From Moraxella macacae 0408225 (lineage in GTDB: Bacteria > Pseudomonadota > Gammaproteobacteria > Pseudomonadales > Moraxellaceae), in NCBI RefSeq assembly GCF_000320365.1, contig NZ_ANIN01000002.1, forward strand, positions 434,001 to 498,000: a DNA stretch of 64,000 bases, read 5' to 3'. Every line of letters begins with the position of its first letter. Position 1 is the stretch's first letter. The position numbers and the translations under genes were made by a program. The notes beneath the pieces are model-generated. The model made no database searches and was not told the origin of the DNA. It saw only the letters and a program-made list of their open reading frames with translations. This document shows, piece after piece, positions 20,469 to 29,402 of the stretch.

Positions 20469-20535
20469 AAATTTAGGATAGCAACTTTGTTATCCTAAAT
20501 TTGTTATCCTAAGTTTATGTTATCCTAAGTTTAAA
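20469..20535. repeat. Inverted repeat with one arm multiplied, after purB
   Basis: A perfect 12-base inverted repeat (AAATTTAGGATA / TATCCTAAATTT, arms 20469-20480 and 20491-20502) forms a long hairpin 30 bases after purB. The right arm is then repeated twice more as TTATCCTAAGTTTA. No T run follows directly, so it is an imperfect terminator candidate for the convergent purB and nitroreductase genes. Confidence 0.8.
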
Positions 20536-20568
20536 TGGTGTTAAGATTGGCTAATAATTAATTAGCAA

Positions 20569-21345
20569 TTAACGTTTGGCAAAGCCTTGTTTGTTTAGGT
20601 AAGGCAATACTTCTGGACGAGATGGTTTTGCCAGGTAATTTTTGATTTGTGAAATCCAATCCATATCACTGCCATTGCGTAAGGTTTGGTAGTAGTCTTT
20701 TACCGTATCGTTAAAGGCTTCAAGTTGCTCAACCGTGGCAGGCTTATAATGGTTTTCAGATACGATGAGTGAATTTGGTAAACGCGGACGCATTGCAGGA
20801 TCTTGATCAGGATAACCCAAACACATGCCAAACAAAGGCACAACCCCTTGTGGCAATTTTAACAACTCGCTGATTTTGGCAATATCATTGCGCACACTGC
20901 CAATATACACACCGCCAAGACCCAAACTTTCTGCACTAATTAGCATATTTTGAGCAATGATCGTGGCATCAACTGCTCCAACAAGCACCACTTCCGTCCA
21001 GTCAATTTGAGCATCAGGCAACAAAGTTTGATGGCGGTTGCTATCCATACAAAACACAAAAAATTCAGGGCTGTGCTCCACATAAGCATGTCCGTATTTT
21101 TCACCCTCTTTTGCATCTTGGGCTTCAGCACAAATACGGCGGATTTGGTGGCGCATTGTTTTATCGGTTATCCGAATGATGCTTGCCGATTGCAAATAGC
21201 CTGAGGTTGAACCTGCCATGCCTGCCGTATACAAGGTATTTAGCAAATCATCACCGATCGGTTGATCGGTAAATTTACGGATAGAGCGGTGGTTTAACAC
21301 AGTTTGTAAAGTGGGTTTGCTTGTTGGTGTCATGGTTGATGTCAT
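20569..21345 (-). CDS. NfsA-like oxygen-insensitive nitroreductase
   Basis: 258 residues of the FMN-dependent nitroreductase superfamily, NfsA/FRP group. LNHRSIRKFTDQPI near residue 15 is the conserved FMN-phosphate-binding start. GLGGVYIGSVRND (near 140) and PLFGMCLGYPDQDPAMRPRLP (near 168) are typical of NfsA. It would use NADPH to reduce nitroaromatics, quinones or flavins. ATG at 21345 is the natural start. It is monocistronic by position. Confidence 0.88.
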   Translation of the reverse strand: MTSTMTPTSKPTLQTVLNHRSIRKFTDQPIGDDLLNTLYTAGMAGSTSGYLQSASIIRITDKTMRHQIRRICAEAQDAKEGEKYGHAYVEHSPEFFVFCMDSNRHQTLLPDAQIDWTEVVLVGAVDATIIAQNMLISAESLGLGGVYIGSVRNDIAKISELLKLPQGVVPLFGMCLGYPDQDPAMRPRLPNSLIVSENHYKPATVEQLEAFNDTVKDYYQTLRNGSDMDWISQIKNYLAKPSRPEVLPYLNKQGFAKR

Positions 21346-21437
21346 ATCTAAGCCTTATTTTTGTTGGTTAAAAGTTTAAAACAATCTACCATAAAAACCA
21401 AAAAAAATCAAAAATTAAGACGGGTTGGCATTATTTT

Positions 21438-21480
21438 GCTTAGCGTGTTTTTGCTTAGTGTGTTTTTGCTTAGCGTTTTT
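21438..21480. repeat. 15-bp tandem repeat running into the pssA stop codon
   Basis: GCTTAGYGTGTTTTT occurs at 21438 and 21453, with a third partial copy at 21468. The third copy contains the pssA stop codon (TAA on the minus strand, 21470-21472). Confidence 0.85.
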
Positions 21481-22297
21481 GGTTAATTTTTTCTAAAACA
21501 GCCGATACAATACCGCTTAGTGCATAAATCACCCCGATCGCAAGCAAACCTGCTGGTATGTCATACAGCACGATACCAAGCACAAACACAAGCACAATTA
21601 ACGCCACAAACGGTACGCGTTGTTTGTCAAATTCCTTAAAACTGTAATATTTGATATTACTCACCATTAACAATCCAACCGCCACCGACCACACCGCCGC
21701 CATCACAGCAAAGGTTATACCCATGCGAGGCAACACCGCTTGCCAATCCATATTGACCATAATAAAAGTTGCAATTAAAATCGCCGCCAACGGACTGGCA
21801 ACACCGATAAAATATTTTTTATCCACCACGCCAATTTGCACATTAAACCGCGCCAAACGCAACACCGCACAAGCTAAATACACAAACGCACAAGCAATGC
21901 CAATCCGCCCAAGTGATTGCAATGTATAATGATAAATCAATACCGCAGGCGTAAGACCAAAAGCCACACAATCTGCCAAACTATCCAACTGCTCTCCAAA
22001 CGCACTTTGTGCCTTTAACATTCTGGCAGCACGCCCGTCCATACCGTCCAAAAATGCCGACACAAAAATCGCTATACACGCCGTCATAAAATGCCCTTGG
22101 GCGCTACTAATAATCGCATAAAAACCGGCCAACAGGGATAACAATGTAAATGAATTTGGAATCAGATACACGCCTTTTTTTACCACTTTTTTATCGGCCA
22201 CTTGTTCGCTTTCGATCACCTCAATGGTTAAGCCATCTGTGTCATAATCAAGCGGTTTTTCGTGTTGAGCATCATATTGGGTTTCATGTTTTGGCAT
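21470..22297 (-). CDS. pssA: CDP-diacylglycerol--serine O-phosphatidyltransferase
   Basis: 275 residues with multiple membrane helices. The CDP-alcohol phosphotransferase signature D-G-x2-A-R-x8-G-x3-D-x3-D is complete at Asp87-Gly88, Ala91-Arg92, Gly101, Asp105 and Asp109. It makes phosphatidylserine, the precursor of phosphatidylethanolamine, in the inner membrane. This is the membrane-bound subclass II enzyme, not the E. coli type. The first 40 residues are an acidic, polar extension before KKGVYLIPNSFTL, where most relatives begin. The ATG is clear. rlmJ lies upstream in the opposite order on the same strand, with pssA far enough away to suggest separate promoters. Confidence 0.92.
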   Translation of the reverse strand: MPKHETQYDAQHEKPLDYDTDGLTIEVIESEQVADKKVVKKGVYLIPNSFTLLSLLAGFYAIISSAQGHFMTACIAIFVSAFLDGMDGRAARMLKAQSAFGEQLDSLADCVAFGLTPAVLIYHYTLQSLGRIGIACAFVYLACAVLRLARFNVQIGVVDKKYFIGVASPLAAILIATFIMVNMDWQAVLPRMGITFAVMAAVWSVAVGLLMVSNIKYYSFKEFDKQRVPFVALIVLVFVLGIVLYDIPAGLLAIGVIYALSGIVSAVLEKINQKR

Positions 22298-22349
22298 ATG
22301 CAGTCTATTTGTTGTATTTTTTTAAATGGTTTTATAAGATATTGTACAT

Positions 22350-22424
22350 AGTTATTTATCAACGTTATTTATCAATCAGTTATTTACCAACCAGTTATTT
22401 ATCAACCAGTCATTCGCCAACCAA
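22350..22424. repeat. Tandem repeat continuous with the 3' end of rlmJ
   Basis: Imperfect units of about 15-16 bases around GTTATTTATCAACCA, four to five copies. The last unit (TCATTCGCCAACCA) is the coding end and stop of rlmJ itself, so the intergenic copies look derived from the gene terminus. Confidence 0.8.
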
Positions 22425-23294
22425 CCACGTTACGTTCACTTTTTGATCGTCTGGTATCTTAGGGCTATCTGCATGTTGCAAAATCGGCTGTAAATATTGC
22501 AAAATTTCATCAGCATGTTTGTCAAATTGATAAGGTGGATTAACAATCAACATGCCCGTCCCGTTTAAGCCCATTGGCAAATCGGTTGGATAAATATTTA
22601 ATTCACAAATCAGTTGTTTTTTAATACCTGTGCGTTTCATTTTTTTGTAAAACAATGCCACCGCTTCCATATTTTTAATCGGATACCACAAGGCAAAAAT
22701 CCCCGTTGGCCATTTTTTGTGGGCTTTTTGTAACAAATCCACCAATGCAGAAAAATCCCTATGCTCTTGCTCAAACGGCGGATCGATCAAAATCAACCCA
22801 CGTTTTTCTAACGGCGGAATGACCGCCAAAATCCCCTCATACGCATTGCGATGGGCAATACCAATTGGCAATTGGTGCAATTGATAATTTAGTGCATCGT
22901 ACTCATCGGCTTTAAACTCAAAAGCATCGGCACGGTTTTTAATGCCTGTTGCTGCTTGCTGTTTTTGGATATGACGTGCAATAAACCACGGTGAACCTGT
23001 GTACACATATTTGTCATAAAATTTGCGAGCATAAGCCAAATCATTCAGATAAGTTTGTACTGCTTGTGGGGCTTTTTGATTGTCAACCGACAACAGTTTA
23101 TTAACACCGCCCAAGGCCTCGCCGGTTTTTTTGGTTTCAACGCTTGCCAATGAATAAAGTCCGCGACCACCGTATGCGTCCAATGTATAAAAAGGCTTGG
23201 GTTTTTGGCTTAGTTGTTGCAATAACTGTAATAATAAAATGTGTTTTACCACATCGGCAAAATTGCCTGCATGATAGGCGTGCTGGTAGTTCAT
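22410..23294 (-). CDS. rlmJ: 23S rRNA (adenine-2030-N6)-methyltransferase
   Basis: 294 residues. MNYQHAYHAGNFADVVKHIL is the diagnostic N-terminus of RlmJ (formerly ComJ/DUF519). TLDAYGGRGLYSL is the SAM-binding region. LILIDPPFEQ holds the D-P-P-F catalytic motif of N6-adenine methyltransferases. It modifies A2030 of 23S rRNA. Length matches the family. The ATG is clear. The 3' end merges with a tandem repeat. Confidence 0.93.
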   Translation of the reverse strand: MNYQHAYHAGNFADVVKHILLLQLLQQLSQKPKPFYTLDAYGGRGLYSLASVETKKTGEALGGVNKLLSVDNQKAPQAVQTYLNDLAYARKFYDKYVYTGSPWFIARHIQKQQAATGIKNRADAFEFKADEYDALNYQLHQLPIGIAHRNAYEGILAVIPPLEKRGLILIDPPFEQEHRDFSALVDLLQKAHKKWPTGIFALWYPIKNMEAVALFYKKMKRTGIKKQLICELNIYPTDLPMGLNGTGMLIVNPPYQFDKHADEILQYLQPILQHADSPKIPDDQKVNVTWLVGE

Positions 23295-23370
23295 GTATGT
23301 CTCAAAATCACTGGTAAATGGTTAACCAAATATGTTAGCATATTACGGCGGTTTTTGGAAAACTTTTACA

Positions 23371-23408
23371 CAATTTTTTAGGCAATTTTTTAGGCAATTT
23401 TTTTTAGA
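23371..23408. repeat. 12-bp tandem repeat before the 2OG oxygenase gene
   Basis: CAATTTTTTAGG occurs at 23371-23382 and 23383-23394, with a third, T-expanded copy to about 23408, 25 bases before the next start codon. Confidence 0.85.
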
Positions 23409-23432
23409 TAGTTTTTAATTGGAAAAATCATC

Positions 23433-24029
23433 ATGTTTGTTACCGATTGGCACAACAAAATTAACGACAATCATTTATCAAGTTTTGACCAAACGGGCGT
23501 ATTTGTGCTTGATGCCTGCTTTGCCGCTTCTGATTTATTGGCATTACAAACCGAAAGCGGACTGCTTGAATATCAACAAGCCCACTTAACAAATGGAGAG
23601 CAAATCAGAGCCATTCGTGGTGATAGCATTCGTTGGATTGATGAAAGATGCACAATTGGCATGCAATATTTAGCCAGTATTGAGCAATTGGGGGCTTTTT
23701 TTAACCAAATATTTTTTGCAGGCATACAACGCAGCGAGGCCCATTATGCCTGTTATCAACCGGGTTTTGGCTACGATTGGCATAGCGACAATCCAAAAGG
23801 GCGAGATGAACGCGTGATCTCGGCGGTATTTTATTTAAATGACAACTGGGCGGATACGGACGGCGGACAGATTCATGTGCTGGATAAAAGCAAAACATTG
23901 CAAATTTTAACACCAAAAGCCAACCGTTTGGTGATATTTGACAGTGATTTAAGGCATAAAGTCGCCCTTACGCATAAAACCCGTTTTTCCATTGCTACAT
24001 GGCTGCGTCGCGATATGGGAATTTTTTAA
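23433..24029 (+). CDS. 2-oxoglutarate/Fe(II)-dependent oxygenase (prolyl 4-hydroxylase fold)
   Basis: 198 residues. The double-stranded beta-helix iron triad is visible as His117-x-Asp119 (DWHSDNP) and His175 (LRHKV). Arg184 (KTRFSIATW) is placed for 2-oxoglutarate binding. It belongs to the small bacterial 2OG-FeII_Oxy_3 group related to prolyl 4-hydroxylases; some homologues hydroxylate ribosomal proteins or EF-Tu, others are uncharacterised. The substrate cannot be deduced here. It is divergent from rlmJ and followed 93 bases later by ung. Confidence 0.82.
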   Translation: MFVTDWHNKINDNHLSSFDQTGVFVLDACFAASDLLALQTESGLLEYQQAHLTNGEQIRAIRGDSIRWIDERCTIGMQYLASIEQLGAFFNQIFFAGIQRSEAHYACYQPGFGYDWHSDNPKGRDERVISAVFYLNDNWADTDGGQIHVLDKSKTLQILTPKANRLVIFDSDLRHKVALTHKTRFSIATWLRRDMGIF

Positions 24030-24122
24030 GTTTTGTAAATTTTTAAGTAAAATTTTGGTAAAATTTGCTAAAATAGTCAAATCATTGTCCAAAATCCCAA
24101 AAACTACGAACACATAACAACT

Positions 24123-24839
24123 ATGAACACATTAAACCCAGAACAACAAGCAATTTTAGCCAATGTACGCATGCCAAAAGATTGGAAAAATGCCTTAGCC
24201 CATACACTAACCTCAACCAACATGGCAAATATTCGCCAATTTTTAAAAAACCAATACGCTGCAAAAAAAGAAATCTATCCGCCTGCAAAATTAATGTTTA
24301 ACGCCTTTGATTTAACGCCGTTATCACAGGTAAAAGTGGTGATTTTGGGGCAAGATCCGTATCATGGTGCCGGCCAAGCAATGGGGCTGTCATTTAGTGT
24401 GCCAAAAACAATTCCAAAACCACCAAGTCTACAAAATATCTTAAAAGAATTGTCAGCTGATTTAAAGATCACGCCTGCTGTCCACGGTGATTTAACGCAT
24501 TGGGCAAAACAAGGTGTATTGTTGCTTAACAGTATCTTAAGCGTAGAAGCAGGACACGCAGGCAGTCATCAAGGTATTGGTTGGGAACAATTCACCGATG
24601 CGGTGATTGATGCCGTCAATGAAAACTGCGAGCATTGTGTGTTTATTTTGTGGGGAGCATATGCTCAAAAAAAAGGGCGTTTTATTAACCCACAAAAACA
24701 TCTGATTTTAACAGCAACTCACCCATCGCCTTTGGGGGCAAATCGTGGCGGTTTTTTTGGCACACAACCTTTCTCCAAAACCAATGACTATCTGATGTCG
24801 CACGGTAAAAGTCCAATTGATTGGCAATTGCCTGTTTAA
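24123..24839 (+). CDS. ung: Uracil-DNA glycosylase
   Basis: 238 residues, family 1 UDG. The water-activating loop is GQDPYHG with Asp78 as the catalytic base. LLLNSILSVEAGHAGSH and TATHPSPLGA (the Leu-loop with catalytic His) are conserved. It removes uracil from DNA in base-excision repair. A rho-independent terminator follows at 24923. Confidence 0.97.
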   Translation: MNTLNPEQQAILANVRMPKDWKNALAHTLTSTNMANIRQFLKNQYAAKKEIYPPAKLMFNAFDLTPLSQVKVVILGQDPYHGAGQAMGLSFSVPKTIPKPPSLQNILKELSADLKITPAVHGDLTHWAKQGVLLLNSILSVEAGHAGSHQGIGWEQFTDAVIDAVNENCEHCVFILWGAYAQKKGRFINPQKHLILTATHPSPLGANRGGFFGTQPFSKTNDYLMSHGKSPIDWQLPV

Positions 24840-24922
24840 ATCAAGCATAACGCTTGGCTGTTAACTGTCTTTAAACCATAAAGCTATCTTTAAATCATAA
24901 AATTATCTTTAAACCATAGCCT

Positions 24923-24951
24923 AAAACGCCCTAAATCTTAGAGCGTTTTTT
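24923..24951. terminator. Rho-independent terminator between ung and guaB
   Basis: AAAACGC pairs with GCGTTTT, with an inner CTAA/TTAG stem, and a T run follows. It is placed for ung on the plus strand. Symmetry of the A and T runs could also serve guaB, which converges here. Confidence 0.85.
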
Positions 24952-25003
24952 GTTAAACAAGTTGTATCAATCATTTAGGTGATTGTATTAATCATTTAGA
25001 TGA

Positions 25004-26473
25004 TTAACCTTGACGATAATTTGGTGCTTCTTTGGTAATTTGCACATCATGAACATGCGATTCTTTCATGCCTGCCGATGTTACTCGCACAAATTCAGGT
25101 TTTGACCACATTTCTTCAATGGTTGCACACCCTGTATAACCCATGCTTGAACGCAAGCCACCAACCATTTGATTGACAATGCCTGCAACAGGGCCTTTGT
25201 AAGGCACACGTCCTTCGATACCCTCTGGCACAAGTTTTTCCACACCGTCTTTGGCATCTTGAAAATAACGATCCGATGATCCATTAGAACCACTCATCGC
25301 CCCAAGCGATCCCATACCACGATAGGCCTTATAATAGCGCCCCTGAAACAGCTCCACATCACCCGGCGCTTCTTCTGTACCGGCCAACAAACTGCCAACC
25401 ATAATACAACTTGCCCCTGCTGCTATTGCCTTTGCCATATCACCACTAAAGCGAATACCGCCATCAGCAATCAGTGGAATACTGCCCTTTAAAGCATTTG
25501 CCACATTGTCAATTGCTGAAATTTGTGGCACACCAACCCCTGCAACAATACGCGTGGTACAAATTGAACCAGGCCCAATGCCAACTTTGACCGCATCTGC
25601 CCCTGCATCATAAAGTGCAAGCGCAGCATTGCCTGTTGCAATATTACCACCGATAACTTGCACTTGTGGGAAATTTTTTTTAACCCAACTGACACGATCA
25701 ATCACGCCCTTTGAATGTCCATGTGCAGTATCTACAATAATCACATCTACACCAGCACCCACAAGAGCTTCCACGCGTGCTTCGGTATCCGCCCCCGTGC
25801 CAACTGCCGCTCCAACACGCAAGCGACCTTTGTCATCTTTACAGGCATTGGGATTATTTTCAGCCTTTGAAAAATCATTGACGGTAATTAGCCCTTTTAA
25901 ACGCCCATCATCGTCCGTTACAATCACTTTTTCAATGCGATGTTCGTGCAATAAACGCTTGATATTTTCAGTAGATTCACCCTCACGTACGGTTACAAGT
26001 TTTTCTTTTGGCGTCATGACGTTTTTGACAGGCTGACTAAGATTTTCCTCAAAACGCAAATCACGATGCGTAACAATACCCACCACCTTTTTATTGTCAT
26101 CAATGACTGGCACGCCGCTAATTTTATGGGCTTTTGTTAAAGCAATCAACTCGCCTACAGTTGCATCAGGTTTAACAGTGATCGGATCGGCCACCGTACC
26201 TGCCTCAAATTTTTTGACATGACGCACTTGACGGGCTTGGCGTTCAATATCCATATTTTTGTGAATAATACCCATACCGCCAAGTTGTGCCATGGAAATT
26301 GACATTTTGGCTTCGGTTACTGTGTCCATTGCCGCCGAAATAAGCGGTAAATTCAGCGTAATATTTTTGGTTAAATGCGTTTGCAAATTCACCGATTTTG
26401 GCAAAACCTCCGAATACGCAGGAAGAAGCAACACATCATCAAAAGTCAGTGCTTCATTAATAATTTTTAACAT
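25004..26473 (-). CDS. guaB: Inosine-5'-monophosphate dehydrogenase
   Basis: 489 residues, full length. The catalytic barrel is interrupted by two CBS domains (about residues 95-200). [15 protein letters not shown] near residue 300 holds the catalytic Cys. The active-site flap is near residue 400 ([10 protein letters not shown]). It converts IMP to XMP, the committed step to GTP. SD GAGG precedes the ATG. It is monocistronic: a terminator-like hairpin and a 321-base gap lie upstream. Confidence 0.97.
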   Translation of the reverse strand: MLKIINEALTFDDVLLLPAYSEVLPKSVNLQTHLTKNITLNLPLISAAMDTVTEAKMSISMAQLGGMGIIHKNMDIERQARQVRHVKKFEAGTVADPITVKPDATVGELIALTKAHKISGVPVIDDNKKVVGIVTHRDLRFEENLSQPVKNVMTPKEKLVTVREGESTENIKRLLHEHRIEKVIVTDDDGRLKGLITVNDFSKAENNPNACKDDKGRLRVGAAVGTGADTEARVEALVGAGVDVIIVDTAHGHSKGVIDRVSWVKKNFPQVQVIGGNIATGNAALALYDAGADAVKVGIGPGSICTTRIVAGVGVPQISAIDNVANALKGSIPLIADGGIRFSGDMAKAIAAGASCIMVGSLLAGTEEAPGDVELFQGRYYKAYRGMGSLGAMSGSNGSSDRYFQDAKDGVEKLVPEGIEGRVPYKGPVAGIVNQMVGGLRSSMGYTGCATIEEMWSKPEFVRVTSAGMKESHVHDVQITKEAPNYRQG

Positions 26474-26794
26474 AAAAACCTCTTGTTTATTTGTGCAGTT
26501 TTAAAAAGCTGCAGTTTTAAAAAGCTAAAGCCAGGTAAAATTGAATAATTGAATAATTGGATAATTGAATAAATGATTGGCGGATAAACAGCAAAAAAGG
26601 CTAAGCACAATTTGCCCAGCCTTTCATAAAATGTAAGTTTTTGTCTGTTAAGTTGTTGGATACACGACACCAATTTTTTATCCTAATTTTTTACGATGTT
26701 TGTACAAACAGTACAAGTATTTTAAAATAAAAAATATTTTAAAATAAAAATTAGCGACTTATTTTAGCCATTTAATTATCTTTTGTCAATAATT
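26474..26794. other. Gap upstream of guaB with two tandem repeats
   Basis: No gene is visible. Near guaB there is a doubled CAGTTTTAAAAAGCT at about 26502-26525 and a TGAATAATTGAATAATTGGA run at about 26542-26572. A minus-strand hairpin lies at 26593-26624 and a duplicated ATTTTAAAATAAAAA at about 26722-26752. The guaB promoter should lie between the hairpin and guaB. Confidence 0.6.
26593..26624 (-). terminator. Terminator-like hairpin downstream of the cobalamin adenosyltransferase gene
   Basis: On the minus strand AAAGGCT pairs with AGCCTTT across a 15-base loop and is followed by six T. It lies about 170 bases past the adenosyltransferase stop and 120 bases before guaB. Confidence 0.55.
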
Positions 26795-27379
26795 TTACAA
26801 ATTCTTTTGCCAAAGCACTTCTGATCCGCTATCGGCTCGCACCAACACGCGGGCAAGCACAAACAAAAAATCCGACAAACGGTTCATATATTGACAAGTT
26901 TCACAGTTTATATTGCCATCGCGCTCATTTAAGCGGATTAAAACCCGTTCAGCATCGCGACATAGCGTGCGTGCAATGTGTGCATTGGCTGTAGCAACAG
27001 ATCCAGCCGGCAGTATAAATTCTTTTAAATAAGGCAACTTATCGTTGTACACATCAATCCAATTTTCAAGCACACCAATGTCATCAGAATTAATCGCAAG
27101 ATAGCCAATTTCGCGGTGGTTTGGCAAGGCAATCTCACCGCCAATATTAAACAGTTTGTGTTGAATGATACTTAATTGATTGATTAGGTTATCTTTATCA
27201 TTCAGCGTGTTTTTTTCGTCAATCAATGCATGCAGTAAGCCAATTTGGGCGTTTAGGCGATCAATTGCACCCATAGCCTCAAAACGCAAATCCGATTTTG
27301 ACAAGCGCAAACCATCTGCTATGCCTGTTGTGCCATCATCACCTGTACGCGTGTAAATTTTTGATAAACGGTTGCCCAT
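26795..27379 (-). CDS. PduO-type cob(I)alamin adenosyltransferase
   Basis: 194 residues. KIYTRTGDDGTTGIADG at the N-terminus is the ATP-binding signature of PduO/MMAB adenosyltransferases. FILPAGS and ARTLCRDAERVLIRL near residues 120-150 are the conserved helix with the catalytic Arg. It transfers the adenosyl group of ATP to reduced cobalamin, implying at least one B12-dependent enzyme or B12 salvage. Length and start (ATG at 27379) are normal. rnm lies 66 bases upstream on the same strand. Confidence 0.92.
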   Translation of the reverse strand: MGNRLSKIYTRTGDDGTTGIADGLRLSKSDLRFEAMGAIDRLNAQIGLLHALIDEKNTLNDKDNLINQLSIIQHKLFNIGGEIALPNHREIGYLAINSDDIGVLENWIDVYNDKLPYLKEFILPAGSVATANAHIARTLCRDAERVLIRLNERDGNINCETCQYMNRLSDFLFVLARVLVRADSGSEVLWQKNL

Positions 27380-27445
27380 GGTTTTGCCCTTGTGTCGGTT
27401 GATTTTATATAAATTTTTGTAATTTTTGTAACTGATGAATTATTC

Positions 27446-28369
27446 TCAAAGTTTTTGCCAAATTCCAATTTGTCCATCGTGTAATTTTGGCACCCTACCC
27501 AAAATCCGCCATGGGCTTGTTATGCCGTGAAAATCACTGCCTACTGACACAAGCAACTGATGCTCTTTAATACACCTATCTATCATGTGGCGAGTAGACT
27601 GGGCTTCGTTGGTTTGAGGCAATTCAATCGCATCGCCTCCTGCTTGTTTAAAATCAGCAATCAGTTTTCTAATTTTATTGGCGGTTAAATTGTAACAAGT
27701 GGCATGCGCCAATGACGCTTTTCCGCCACAAGCATGAATCAAATCCACACAATCTTTTAAGCACAAAGTATCCAATGCCACATAACAGCTTTTGTGATCA
27801 CCAAGATAGCGTGAAAATGCCTTTTGTACATCGCTTACAAAACCTTTTTTCACCATCACATTGGCAATATGCATCCGCCCAACGGCTTGTGGATTGCCCT
27901 TGGCTTCTGTCAAAACCGCTTGCCAAAATTCATCAAAATCCACTTGACACGTTTTTGCCACTTTTTCACACATAGCCTTTCCGCGCGTTTGGCGAGATTG
28001 TTGAATGGCTAATAATCGATCACCCATTTTGTCAAGGTTGTCAAAACCATAGCCCAGCACATGAATGACTTTTTCTGCCTGACTGGGCTTTTTGCTATAA
28101 CCGCCAACAATGCGATGTCGACAACTGATCTCCACGCCATTTATCAACAACATGCCAAGTTTTTTTGCAGTTTGTTTGGCTTCTGCAAGGCCTAAAATCG
28201 TATCATGATCGGTCAATGCCAAAACTTTTACTCCGTTATCAAACGCTTTTTGCACAACTTCAGCAGGCGAAAATGTACCATCTGAACGCGTGCTATGACA
28301 GTGCAAATCAAACGGTAAAACGGTGTAAATCGGACTTTGCTTCAGTAGATTTTCAATATCGGTTGGCAT
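27446..28369 (-). CDS. rnm: PHP-domain 5'-3' exonuclease / 3',5'-nucleoside bisphosphate phosphatase
   Basis: About 307 residues with a PHP metal-binding fold. FDLHCHSTRSDGTFSP and ALTDHDTI supply the first metal ligands, GVEISCRH the next, and SVGSDFHG the C-terminal site. This matches the E. coli YciV/TrpH group (RNase AM), which trims the 5' ends of rRNAs and hydrolyses pAp-like bisphosphates. An ATG at 28441 would add 24 unconserved residues. I chose 28369, where GGGA lies nine bases upstream. It is divergent from yciB, a neighbourhood also seen in pseudomonads. Confidence 0.85.
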   Translation of the reverse strand: MPTDIENLLKQSPIYTVLPFDLHCHSTRSDGTFSPAEVVQKAFDNGVKVLALTDHDTILGLAEAKQTAKKLGMLLINGVEISCRHRIVGGYSKKPSQAEKVIHVLGYGFDNLDKMGDRLLAIQQSRQTRGKAMCEKVAKTCQVDFDEFWQAVLTEAKGNPQAVGRMHIANVMVKKGFVSDVQKAFSRYLGDHKSCYVALDTLCLKDCVDLIHACGGKASLAHATCYNLTANKIRKLIADFKQAGGDAIELPQTNEAQSTRHMIDRCIKEHQLLVSVGSDFHGITSPWRILGRVPKLHDGQIGIWQKL

Positions 28370-28461
28370 TATGTCATTCCCAATGCTAATTTTTTCAATA
28401 AAAACTTGCCATTTTAGCACAGATGTGTAAACTAACCACATTAAATTATTCGGATTTTTTT

Positions 28462-29019
28462 ATGACTGCTATACTTGATTTAATTCCACTGGTTGCTTTT
28501 TTTTATTTTGCCAAAACCCAAGGCGTCATTGCAGGTGCAGGGGCGTTATTGATCGCAACTTTAGCCGTGTATGTCGTACATTTTAGCAAACAAAAAGGCA
28601 AACTTAACAAACAACAATGGGTTACATTGATTTTAACCATCTTATTTTGCGGATTAAGTCTTGCGTTTAACAACGACATCTTTATCAAATGGAAATCCGT
28701 CGTGATTAACAGCGTTTTTGCCATAGCCTTGCTCATCAGTGTGATTATTAACAAACCTTTATTAAAGTTTGCTATGAATCAATTTTTTCAATTATCCAAC
28801 AAAGGTTGGCAAAATCTAACCTTGGCTTGGGTTGGTTATTTTGTCATTATGGCCGGTTTACAATATTATTTTGCCTTTTTTAGCAGCAACGAAACGTGGA
28901 TCAACTTTAAAACCTATGGTTGGATACCTGTCATGCTCATTTTTATGGTGGGACAATTTGCTGTGTTAAAAAATCATTTAAACCCCAACATACAAAAACA
29001 ATTAAATGAGAAAAAGTAA
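28462..29019 (+). CDS. yciB: YciB/IspZ inner-membrane septation-family protein
   Basis: About 185 residues with five to six membrane spans. It opens LDLIPLVAFFYFAK and has the family segment GWQNLTLAWVGYF with an Asn/Trp-rich loop later on. YciB interacts with cell-envelope and division proteins in E. coli and affects membrane integrity. The frame extends to a GTG at 28423; I chose the ATG at 28462, which agrees with the family N-terminus. The next gene starts on the last base of its stop (TAATG), so the two are translationally coupled. Confidence 0.88.
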   Translation: MTAILDLIPLVAFFYFAKTQGVIAGAGALLIATLAVYVVHFSKQKGKLNKQQWVTLILTILFCGLSLAFNNDIFIKWKSVVINSVFAIALLISVIINKPLLKFAMNQFFQLSNKGWQNLTLAWVGYFVIMAGLQYYFAFFSSNETWINFKTYGWIPVMLIFMVGQFAVLKNHLNPNIQKQLNEKK

Positions 29020-29384
29020 TGAAACTGTTAAAAACTGCTTTATTATCAACGATCTTACTAATTTCTGATAGCCAAGCTGAGGTAAGTGTAACCGTCAATT
29101 CGCCAATCGCTTCAACAACCACTCAAGCAGCAAACCCAAACGCACCAACCTTAGCCCAAATGACAAAGCCCTCCGACAGTCAACTTTCACAAGCGAACCA
29201 ACAATTATTGGCTAAAAATACCGAGTTACAGCGCGAAATTGACAGTCTCAACGCCCAAGTTGGTGTATTAACCCATGATTTTAGCGGACAATTGTTTATT
29301 TATGGCGCATTTACTGCCTTGCTTAGCTTTATTGCAGGAGCAATGTTGAGCTTTTTTGTGCTTGGACGTAAACGCGGTTGGTAA
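29019..29384 (+). CDS. Small membrane-anchored protein of unknown function
   Basis: 121 residues, not recognised. A signal-like N-terminus (residues 1-20, ending SQA) is followed by a Thr/Ser/Pro-rich stretch. A probable coiled coil follows at residues 56-85 (ANQQLLAKNTELQREIDSLN), then a C-terminal membrane segment (about 95-115) ending in GRKRGW. The layout suggests a periplasmic coiled coil tethered to the inner membrane. It overlaps the yciB stop by one base and lies 18 bases before mnmC, so it is part of a yciB operon. In pseudomonads the comparable slot holds a YciI-like protein, but this is not one. Confidence 0.65.
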   Translation: MKLLKTALLSTILLISDSQAEVSVTVNSPIASTTTQAANPNAPTLAQMTKPSDSQLSQANQQLLAKNTELQREIDSLNAQVGVLTHDFSGQLFIYGAFTALLSFIAGAMLSFFVLGRKRGW

Positions 29385-29402
29385 CAAACGAGCAAATCAT
29401 CA

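Noticed and set aside
23700-28390. Possible tRNA or small-RNA genes in the gaps between rlmJ and yciB
   Set aside because: I found no cloverleaf-like arrangement or CCA-ended stem; gaps hold terminators and tandem repeats only.
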